Notes under the pieces: model-generated
Databases searched by the model: none
Seen by the model: the letters and a program-made list of their open reading frames with translations, nothing else
Told to the model about the DNA's origin: nothing
NCBI GenBank assembly: GCA_028223895.1
Contig: JAOIVE010000006.1
Coordinates: 1 to 57,112, forward strand
Length of the DNA: 57,112 nucleotides
DNA from: Rickettsiales bacterium
GTDB lineage: Bacteria > Pseudomonadota > Alphaproteobacteria > Rickettsiales > UBA6187
Direction of reading: 5' to 3'
Program-made: the position numbers and the translations under genes
In this document: positions 47,335 to 55,600 of the stretch, piece by piece
Layout: every line of letters begins with the position of its first letter
Numbering within the stretch: the first letter of the stretch is position 1

Positions 47335-47748
47335 ATGAATATTTTTAAAACACTAATTCTACCAATAGTTGCAATATCGGCAATATCTATAAATGCCATC
47401 GCTCAAAATAATTCTGCTGAAAATGGAGAATATGGAATTAATATATTCAAGAAACTTGATCTTGACGGAGATAAAAAAATAACTCTAGACGAGTTACATA
47501 GATTTAACGATGAAAAAATGTCTCAAATAGACCATAATGAAGATGGTTTCATAAGTCTTAAAGAAGCTATAATCAGCGGAAAAACTAAAGAAACTTTTGA
47601 AGTAATAGATGCAGATAAAAGTGGCCTTATAGATCGCTCTGAGCATGATTCAGCTGACGACAAAAGATTCCTTGAAGCCGATCAAAATGGTGACAAAGAA
47701 GTTACATGGCAAGAATATATGGATCACTATAAGGAAGTAAATAAATAA
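47335..47748 (+). CDS. exported EF-hand calcium-binding protein
   Basis: 137 residues with a signal peptide (about 1-23) and four complete 12-residue EF-hand loops, each with Asp at position 1 and Glu at 12: 42-53 (DLDGDKKITLDE), 66-77 (DHNEDGFISLKE), 92-103 (DADKSGLIDRSE) and 116-127 (DQNGDKEVTWQE). Almost certainly a periplasmic or secreted Ca2+-binding protein; role unknown. TAAGGATAA precedes the ATG. It lies between tyrS and an ABC exporter. Full conservation of all four loops in a bacterial protein this small is notable. Confidence 0.88.
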   Translation: MNIFKTLILPIVAISAISINAIAQNNSAENGEYGINIFKKLDLDGDKKITLDELHRFNDEKMSQIDHNEDGFISLKEAIISGKTKETFEVIDADKSGLIDRSEHDSADDKRFLEADQNGDKEVTWQEYMDHYKEVNK

Positions 47749-47824
47749 ACCTACAAGAATTCTGGACTATTATTCCAAAGATATGTAGTTTGCCTTTACT
47801 TGTAAATTCATAAAATAATTTAAT

Positions 47825-49609
47825 ATGCGCATAGGGCATTCATCCTCAGCATCTGATAAGCTGGAAGTCGAGAAGGCAGATATTGCAAATCTCAAGGCCT
47901 TGCGCTCATATTTAGCTCCCCATAAGTTATATATATTTGGCGCTGTTTTTGCTCTGTTAATAACATCAGGTTCAGTACTTGGCATAGGTAAAGGCCTTGG
48001 TTATCTGATTGATAATGGCTTACATGGCGGTAATAGCAGCATGCTAAACCACGCACTCATCACATTACTTGCAATTACCATGCTACTAGCGATAGGAACT
48101 TTTGCCCGCTATTACCTGGTAACTATAACTGGTGAAAAAGTTGTCGCCCATATAAGAAGGGATATATATAATCACATAATATCACTATCACCGGAATTTT
48201 TTGAAAAAACCAAAACCGGTGAGCTACTATCGAGAATAACAACTGACACCACTTTATTGCAGGTTGTTATTGGCAGTAGCGTTTCTGTAGCTTTGCGCAA
48301 TGTTATATTATTAATTGGGGCATTATCATTACTAGTCATATCCAGCCCAAAACTGGCAATTATAGTATTATTTATGGTTCCGGTTGTTATCGTACCAATA
48401 ATATTTTTAGGAAAAAAGTTACGCAAATTATCCAGAATATCACAAGAGAAAGTTGCAAAATTATCATCTCATGTTGAAGAGACATTATATGGAATAAAAA
48501 CCGTTCAGGCTTTTGCGCGTGAAAAATTGGAAAAGAAACATTTTGCAAATCATGTAAATGAATCTTTAGATGCGGCTCAAAAACGTACTTTTTTACGCGC
48601 TATCTTAACAGCAATTGTAATTTTATTTGTCTTTAGCTCAATAGGCTTTGTTCTGTGGGTTGGAGGCAAATCAGTTATGGATGGAGATATGACTGCAGGA
48701 ACATTATCTTCATTTATTTTTTATGCAATAGTTGTTGCTGGGGCAACTGGTGCAATAAGTGAAGTTGTTGGAGATTTACAAAGGGCTGCCGGCGCTGCCG
48801 AACGCCTTATGGAGTTGCTCTCAACAAAAACTAAAGTTCCTGAATCAAAAAATCCACAAAATTTACCTGATATAGTAAAAGGCGAAATAGAATTCAAAGA
48901 TGTTACATTTTCCTATCCTAGCCTTAAAAACTCTCCTTCTTTAAAAGATATCAACCTAAAAGTATATTCTGGCCAGAATGTGGCGCTAGTTGGTCCATCT
49001 GGCGCAGGAAAAACAACAATATTTGAGATACTACTTCGCTTTTATGATATCGACAAAGGTTCAATATCTATAGATGGTATTCCAATAAATAATTTACGCT
49101 TTTCTAATTTACGTGATTTATTTGCTTTGGTTCCGCAAGATCCGGTTATTTTTTCAGGGACTGCATATGAAAATATATTATTTGGCAGGCCTGATGCTAC
49201 TGAAGAACAAATATTTGAGGCAGCAAAAGCTGCTGCTGCATATGATTTTATAAGTAATTTACCTAAAGGTTTTAGCACATATTTAGGCGAAAAAGGCGTG
49301 CGTCTTTCAGGTGGTCAAAAGCAAAGAATAGCGATCGCTAGAGCTTTCCTTAAAGACCCCAAAATTCTACTTCTTGATGAAGCAACTTCTGCTCTTGATG
49401 CAGAAAGCGAGAAATTAATTCAAGAAGCATTTGAACGCCTAATGAAGAACCGTACCACTTTAGTTATTGCCCATAGGCTTGCAACAATACAAAAAGCAGA
49501 TAAAATAATTGTCCTTGATGAGGGTAAAATTTGTGAAGAAGGAAATCACAAAGATCTCATCAAGAAAAAAGGGCTTTATTCTCGTTTGGCTAAACTTCAA
49601 TTTGAGTAG
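47825..49609 (+). CDS. ABC exporter half-transporter (MsbA/ABCB-like)
   Basis: 594 residues: six-segment transmembrane domain (about 30-320), then ATPase domain with Walker A GPSGAGKTT, Q-loop LVPQDPVIFSG, signature LSGGQKQRIAIARA, Walker B ILLLDEATSALD and H-loop VIAHRLAT. Belongs to the fused half-transporter group that includes lipid A flippases and multidrug exporters; it functions as a homodimer. Substrate cannot be assigned. yaaA follows after 5 bases. Confidence 0.92.
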   Translation: MRIGHSSSASDKLEVEKADIANLKALRSYLAPHKLYIFGAVFALLITSGSVLGIGKGLGYLIDNGLHGGNSSMLNHALITLLAITMLLAIGTFARYYLVTITGEKVVAHIRRDIYNHIISLSPEFFEKTKTGELLSRITTDTTLLQVVIGSSVSVALRNVILLIGALSLLVISSPKLAIIVLFMVPVVIVPIIFLGKKLRKLSRISQEKVAKLSSHVEETLYGIKTVQAFAREKLEKKHFANHVNESLDAAQKRTFLRAILTAIVILFVFSSIGFVLWVGGKSVMDGDMTAGTLSSFIFYAIVVAGATGAISEVVGDLQRAAGAAERLMELLSTKTKVPESKNPQNLPDIVKGEIEFKDVTFSYPSLKNSPSLKDINLKVYSGQNVALVGPSGAGKTTIFEILLRFYDIDKGSISIDGIPINNLRFSNLRDLFALVPQDPVIFSGTAYENILFGRPDATEEQIFEAAKAAAAYDFISNLPKGFSTYLGEKGVRLSGGQKQRIAIARAFLKDPKILLLDEATSALDAESEKLIQEAFERLMKNRTTLVIAHRLATIQKADKIIVLDEGKICEEGNHKDLIKKKGLYSRLAKLQFE

Positions 49610-49614
49610 AAATC

Positions 49615-50376
49615 GTGCATATTATTATTTCACCATCAAAAGCAATGGATTTTAAAACTCCTTATAAAGGAAACATAGAAACTCCACGCTTTTTGGATCA
49701 AACACAAGATTTAATCAAAATAATGCGTAAAAAATCACGCGGTCAGCTAGTGCAATTAATGGGAATAAGTGATTCGCTGGCAAAATTAAATCATGATCGT
49801 TATAAAAATTTTGCTAGAGAATTTACACAAGAAAATTCTCATCCTGCAATATTAGCTTTTAAAGGTAATGTTTATGATGGCTTAAAAGCGGAATATTTTT
49901 CTAAATCACAACTTCAATACGCCCAAAAACATTTAAAAATATTATCAGGACTTTATGGGTTACTACGCCCAATGGACTGGATTCAACCATATCGTTTAGA
50001 GATGGGGACAAAGCTACAAACTCCTGCCGGCGAAAATTTATATGATTTCTGGGAAAATAAGCTTAGTGATATGCTTGCATCTGATATGAATGAAAACTCC
50101 GACAGCATACTTATAAATCTGGCCTCAAATGAATATAATAAGGCTGTAAAACTTAAAAAATTCAAATATGAAGTTATTACACCAACATTTAAAGAGTTCA
50201 AAAACGGTAAATATAAAATGATAATGGTATATGTAAAAAAAGCTCGCGGAATGATGGCGCGCTATATCATTGAAAACAAAATAGACGACCTTAAATTACT
50301 GAAAAAATTTAACATTGATGGCTATAGATACAATGAAGAGCTTTCAAAAGGCAATGATTGGGTTTTTACGCGCTAA
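49615..50376 (+). CDS. yaaA: peroxide-stress protein YaaA (DUF328)
   Basis: 253 residues of the YaaA/UPF0246 family, which limits iron-driven oxidative damage and binds DNA. Family features: ISPSKAMDF at the N-terminus, FKGNVYDGLKAEYF, LSGLYGLLRPMDWIQPYRLEMGTKL split motif, and NLASNEYNKAV. The start is GTG, as the family N-terminus MHIIISPSKA is read. Coupled to the upstream ABC exporter (5-base gap). Confidence 0.94.
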   Translation: MHIIISPSKAMDFKTPYKGNIETPRFLDQTQDLIKIMRKKSRGQLVQLMGISDSLAKLNHDRYKNFAREFTQENSHPAILAFKGNVYDGLKAEYFSKSQLQYAQKHLKILSGLYGLLRPMDWIQPYRLEMGTKLQTPAGENLYDFWENKLSDMLASDMNENSDSILINLASNEYNKAVKLKKFKYEVITPTFKEFKNGKYKMIMVYVKKARGMMARYIIENKIDDLKLLKKFNIDGYRYNEELSKGNDWVFTR

Positions 50377-50397
50377 CATATGTGCAGATCAAATATG

Positions 50398-50862
50398 CTA
50401 AGATCTTTCTTTTAATATTTCTTCAGCATCTAATTTACTGCGCCAATACTCTCTAGCTTGCTCGATAGTAGTAATTTCTTTTCCTGTGTTAGACTTCTGG
50501 ATAACATTAAAAAGCACAGGAACTCTCTTTTCTATATCACTACTACCAGAAATACTGACTTCTGTTATTAAAGACGAAACTTCTTGAGAATCCTCACATT
50601 CTGTAGTTAAGGGCGAGCAACTTAAGGAATCAACAAAGCTTGGAGATTGCTGATTCATCTGCGCATGAACATTTGACGACGATGGTTCTTCAATATGCGG
50701 ATGACAGCGCATTGCCCAACCTGCATTAATATCAATAGCACCTAGGCGCTGACAAAGCTCCTCCAGATTACTATCACTTAAATAATCCGCACCACTCGAA
50801 GATGAGTATAAAACTTTAAAATTTTTTTCCCTATCTGGAGTTTCTCTTTTTCCTGAAGACAT
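50398..50862 (-). CDS. hydrophilic protein of unknown function with shared MSSGKRETPDR start (twin A)
   Basis: 154 residues, no signal peptide or membrane segment, rich in Ser, Glu and polar residues and probably partly disordered. AAGGA precedes the ATG. The first 11 residues MSSGKRETPDR are identical to those of the next gene upstream; the remaining sequences differ. C-terminus is charged and short-helical (YWRSKLDAEEILKERS), compatible with, though not proof of, a T4SS C-terminal signal. No family recognised. Lies 5 kb from the vir block, convergent with yaaA. Confidence 0.6.
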   Translation of the reverse strand: MSSGKRETPDREKNFKVLYSSSSGADYLSDSNLEELCQRLGAIDINAGWAMRCHPHIEEPSSSNVHAQMNQQSPSFVDSLSCSPLTTECEDSQEVSSLITEVSISGSSDIEKRVPVLFNVIQKSNTGKEITTIEQAREYWRSKLDAEEILKERS

Positions 50863-50869
50863 AATTTTT
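50831..50869 (-). repeat. 39-bp repeat spanning the start of twin A
   Basis: Identical base for base to 51415-51453, covering the ribosome-proximal region, ATG and first 11 codons. Outside this stretch the genes are unrelated, and synonymous positions are also identical, so the copies are recent. Confidence 0.9.
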
Positions 50870-50891
50870 CCTTATATAAATAATAAATAAC

Positions 50892-51446
50892 TTATTCACG
50901 TATTTTATCTTTAGAACCTTTAACTTTTGAAGATTCTTGCGTCATTTTAACCCAGAAATCACCATCAATATGCTCTTCATCTTCTGCCGTAGATCTGCTA
51001 GCTAAACGGCCACTTACTATGTCTTCCAACAAACTTTTTTTACCCTGTCCGGTCTTTTCTTCTGATTGATCAGTGCCACGCTTACGAGAAGATAAAAGAT
51101 CAGGGCGATCTGCAAGCTTTCTGGACCTTTTATTTCCTTTTTCTTCTTGCTCAGCAGTATCTTTACCATAAGTTTGTTTCCTCAAAGCACTAATACCATA
51201 TCCTCTAGATCCACCAGATCTGGTCTGAAGTAAATCAGAGCCTTCAAATTTTTCTACAAATTTTGCAAAATCATCTTCCTTCGGCTTAGAATCATCAACA
51301 TCAAGAAGTGGAGAAATATCATTTCCTTGAAAATTTTCTTCTTCTACACTTGACTCTTCTGAGACTTCCAATGATGAACTATCTCCTCCGCCAAGGGCAC
51401 GTTGAGTTTCACTTCTATCTGGAGTTTCTCTTTTTCCTGAAGACAT
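50892..51446 (-). CDS. hydrophilic disordered protein with shared MSSGKRETPDR start (twin B)
   Basis: 184 residues from the ATG at 51446, preceded by AGGGG; the frame is open 14 codons upstream without a ribosome site. Highly charged, Ser/Lys/Glu-rich throughout (EESSVEEENF, EEKGNKRSRKLADRPDLLSSRKRG), with no globular domain visible. Basic patch KRSRK resembles a eukaryotic nuclear-localisation motif. Shares MSSGKRETPDR with twin A but not the rest. Ends in KGSKDKIRE. Function unknown; effector status is inference. Confidence 0.6.
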   Translation of the reverse strand: MSSGKRETPDRSETQRALGGGDSSSLEVSEESSVEEENFQGNDISPLLDVDDSKPKEDDFAKFVEKFEGSDLLQTRSGGSRGYGISALRKQTYGKDTAEQEEKGNKRSRKLADRPDLLSSRKRGTDQSEEKTGQGKKSLLEDIVSGRLASRSTAEDEEHIDGDFWVKMTQESSKVKGSKDKIRE

Positions 51447-51453
51447 AATTTTT
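51415..51453 (-). repeat. 39-bp repeat spanning the start of twin B
   Basis: Second copy of the 39-bp repeat at 50831-50869, in the same orientation and at the same position relative to the start codon. Confidence 0.9.
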
Positions 51454-51520
51454 TCCCCTATCTTGATAATATAATTACAGGTGAACAAAATACGCAGAAA
51501 ATATTACAATAATATAACAA

Positions 51521-52183
51521 TTATAAAGATTTATTTATTTTAAATTTAAATATGTTACCACCTGATTCCTGCGATTGCACAGAAACATCTCCGCCATGAT
51601 TATAAGCTACAAGGCTAACCATCGCCAATCCTATACCACTGCCTTCAACCAAATCAGCGTTTTCAGCTCGCACTCCCATATAGAAAATCTTATCAAGATA
51701 AGGTTCGCTTATATATGACCCCTGATCGATAAATGAAAATATATGATATTTATCATCTTCAGAAAATTCGACCCTTATATTACTGCCTATGGGTGAAAAT
51801 TTTATACTATTGCGGATTATCTCAGTAAAAGCCTCCAATATTTGTGTTGAATCGGCTCTGATATTTGGCATTTCCGATAAAGAAATATTAATTTGATTCT
51901 CAGTGATCTGTTTTTTTAAAATATCGAATATATCTTCAAAAATATATTTCACATTAACATCACTTAACCTTAAATCGCCCAGACAAAAGAAGGAATATGT
52001 ACGCAAATTTTTTATATTTTTTAAAACATCTTCTGTTTCTTTTAGTATTACATCTGCCTGCATATCACCATTTTTACACATGGATATAACTTTTCTGAGA
52101 GGATCACTCAATATATGTGAAGTTGACTGGGCAAATTGTCCAAACTGACTTTTAAGCAATTCATATTTTGCGTCATCAACCAT
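51521..52183 (-). CDS. minimal cytoplasmic histidine kinase
   Basis: 220 residues from the ATG at 52183, chosen for its GGGGGT ribosome site; four codons further upstream is another in-frame ATG. Short dimerisation helix with H-box SHILSDPLRKV (H23 probable phospho-acceptor), then HATPase domain: N-box EIIRNSIKF (N125), G1 box DQGSY (DxG kept, second Gly missing), G2 box GSGIGLAM (181-188). No sensor or membrane segment, so it needs an input partner. It could phosphorylate the lone receiver at 27519-27947. DUF1353 gene is 39 bases upstream. Confidence 0.82.
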   Translation of the reverse strand: MVDDAKYELLKSQFGQFAQSTSHILSDPLRKVISMCKNGDMQADVILKETEDVLKNIKNLRTYSFFCLGDLRLSDVNVKYIFEDIFDILKKQITENQINISLSEMPNIRADSTQILEAFTEIIRNSIKFSPIGSNIRVEFSEDDKYHIFSFIDQGSYISEPYLDKIFYMGVRAENADLVEGSGIGLAMVSLVAYNHGGDVSVQSQESGGNIFKFKINKSL

Positions 52184-52221
52184 ATTTACCCCCATAAGAT
52201 CAATATAAAGAATTTTGTGAG

Positions 52222-52608
52222 CTAATATTTTGCACCATATCTTACTTTTACATAAGCACGAATCGCAAGATATATATAATTTGCCCTGAATTTACTCATA
52301 CCATCTTCGAGGCATATTTCCTTGAAAATTTTATCTGATGCCTTTCTATGATCCAAAGAAAGTTTGCCTAGCTCTATTAGCTGGCAAAGCCCATCATGAA
52401 CCAGCGATGCTCTTAATATATTGTTTGTATCTATTCCACCACTTGCGCCATCCCAGGCATAATATTGTTTTAACAACAATTTTCCATCACTTGCCAGATG
52501 CACAAATTCAGTAACAATATCATTTGTTACACTAATATTTGTTTGATAATTATATTCTTCAGTAATCTGATATTTCCAGCTTTTGAGCGACCTATATTTA
52601 AATGCCAT
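52222..52608 (-). CDS. DUF1353-family protein
   Basis: 128 residues. The family hallmark is YYAWDGASGGIDTNNILRASLVHDGL split in two: WDGASG (about 53-58) and ASLVHDGLCQL (about 67-77), followed by a helix ending in IRAYVKVRYG. DUF1353 proteins are small and often found in phages; no biochemical role is established. Lies just upstream of the histidine kinase. Confidence 0.75.
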   Translation of the reverse strand: MAFKYRSLKSWKYQITEEYNYQTNISVTNDIVTEFVHLASDGKLLLKQYYAWDGASGGIDTNNILRASLVHDGLCQLIELGKLSLDHRKASDKIFKEICLEDGMSKFRANYIYLAIRAYVKVRYGAKY

Positions 52609-52695
52609 ATTCCCCCGGATGAATTTTAAAAAATTCTTTTAACCAAAAATAGCTTAATTTAAATAATAGGCAATATAGTTATCAATATATAAACC

Positions 52696-55600
52696 CTACC
52701 CCCAGGAAAAGTCGTTTTCGTCAAGGTTGTGGACGCCCAGGAGCTCAACCTCAAAATCGTGGTCATTGGCCGCAATGCGCGTATTTATCCCGTCATTGGT
52801 GATTGCCAGATCATCAAAAGTGATCCCCAAATTGCGCAAGTTTAGTATGTCATGACCCTGCTCAAAGTCGGTGATAATATCATGCTGCGCTGCGGTAGAA
52901 TCGCTAAATGCGCTGTAATCTATCGAGTCCTCGCCAATGCCGGTGGTGATTACATCAGCGCCCGCGCCGCCAACCAGTGCATCATTGCCAGATCCACCAA
53001 ATAGCTGGTCATTGCCCGCATCGCCAACCATATAATCATTGCCGCCATTGCCATTTATAACATCATCGCCAGCATTTCCTTGCAGATAATTTCCATTGTC
53101 ATTACCGATGATATTGTCGGCGTGATTAGAGCCAATAAGCGAGTCAATATTCACCAAAACATCGCCTGTCGCATGCCCGCCAGTAAATGTTCCGGTTGAT
53201 AAATCAAGATTCACACCCTCATCAGAATCATAATAAAAAACTCCCGCCCAGCCATTGCCGTTATATTCAATATAATCAGCGCCAGCGCCGCCATTTATAT
53301 AATTATTACCAGCGCTAACAAAAATACTATCATCTCCAGCGCCGGCGTTAATATGGTTTGTGCCGCCATAGCCGTAAATTTCGTCTGCCTCGTCAGTACC
53401 ATTTAAGGTGTCATCGCCATCTGTGCCTGCAACCAGATTTTTACCCAATGGCCCTTTATTTTCAAGGCCGATAAAATTATCAAAACTGATATCTGTAGAA
53501 TCAATATTTTTCAATATTATCGACTGATTATTTTCCAGCCCGATTATTGTATCATAGCCGCTTGCAACAATAGAAAGACCTGCAAAGCTGACTCTGTTAG
53601 ACAGGTTTTTAAGGTTAATTTTATCGCTATTGAGGTTAAAATCAGTGATTATTGTGGTTGTTCCTGCGTGACTATGGATGATAAAATTATCACTTCCATC
53701 GCCGCCAGTTAAGCTATTATTGCCAGAATCGCCTTGCAAATTATCATCACCATCACCGCCATCAAGCACATCATCGCCAGCATTTCCGATTAGGAAGTCA
53801 TCGCCAGATCCGCCAAATAGCTGGTCATTTCCGGCATCTCCAACCATATAATCATTGCCGCCTTCGCCTTTTATAACATCATCGCCAGCATTTCCTTGCA
53901 GATAATTTCCATTGTCATTACCGATGATATTGTCGGCGTGATTAGAGCCAATAAGCGAGTCAATATTCACCAAAACATCGCCTGTCGCATGCCCGCCAGT
54001 AAATGTTCCGGTTGATAAATCAAGATTCACACCCTCATCAGAATCATAATAAAATGCGCCACTCCAGCCGTTAACTCCTTCAATATAATCAGCACCAGCA
54101 CCGCCATTTATATAGTTGTTAGTGCCTTCACCATAAATCTTGTCATCACCCTGGCCACCTGACAAATTATTATTACCAGAACCGCCATGAATCTCATCAT
54201 TATAGGCAGTTCCATTTAGTGTATCATCGCCATCTGTACCGTTTATGACATTGCTGTTAACACCAAATGTGAAGTTTTGCGATGCAGTCAAACTGCCGTC
54301 AGAGGCTGTAATTTTCACCTCATATGAGCCAACATGATCAGACATCGGAGTGCCTGCAAACTGGCTGCCATTAAAGCTCATCCAGTCAGGAAGTGCCGAT
54401 CCATCTGCCAATGTCGCCGTGTAAGTTAAGCTATCGCCATCAATATCAGAAAAGGCATCTGCTGCAACTTCATAGATAAATTCATTGCTTGCCAAAATAT
54501 CCAGATCACCGATTGCGGCATTTATTTTGGGAGATTCATTAACATCGCCAACATTAATCACAAAATTTTGTGTTTTTGCAGCACCGGCAGAATCTGTTGC
54601 CGTCACATTTATCGCAATTTCTGGCTCAGTTTCATAATCTAAACTAACGCCATCTTTTAACTTCAACTGACCATTTACAACCTCAAAACGTGTATCATCA
54701 ACGCTGAATATATGGCTGTCTCCGGCATCCACATCCACAGCAGTCAGATTACCAATTACAGCGCCAGAAGCATTTTCATCAACTGATAAATTATCCAACG
54801 CGATTGAAGTTGGAGCATCGTTAGTGCCCGTCACCGTGATTGTAACCGTCTCAACAGAGCTATCAGCTGTGCCATCATTGGCCTTATAGCTGAAGGTTAC
54901 ATCGCGCGTTTCGCCTGCACCCAAATCTTCAAAATCGGAACCCGGATCAAAGCTGAATGTGCCGTCACCATTATTGACAACCGACCCTGCCGCCGGATCT
55001 GTCACAATAACATATGTTAGCGCATCGCCATCAACATCTGACCCTGCAAATGAGCCAGTTATCATACCGCCATTTTCGCCTGCAGATGCTGCTGCAGAGC
55101 CTGTCGCCGGCGCACTATTTATGCTCACATTACCAACAAAATGCTCCTTGTTTAGCTGATCTTTACTCACATTTTCAAGGATCAGTTTTTGGCCATTTGT
55201 AAGATCGATTTCAACATTAGAACCTACCTCAACCATCGCCGCTCTTAAGGCCGCAAAATTGGCAAAATCATCATTAAATGAAGTTAAATCAATGACTTCC
55301 CCAGACTCCAGAACTGCAAAATCTTTTATAATATCAGTTGATCCCGCATCTTTTGATATGACAAATTTATCCGAATCACCACCACCAATATAAACATCAT
55401 CGCCAACTCCACCGTCTAAAATGTCATCGCCTAAACCGCCCGATAGGGTGTCGTTTTGGGTTAGCAGAGGAATTACTTTGTGGTAGGTGTAAACTTCTGA
55501 TTGATGCTCTAGGTCTGATGCTCTTTGATACCAAAGAAGTGATTCCCACGAAACTGCAATACTTCCGTCATCCAATACGGTTACAGAAGGATGCCTAAAG

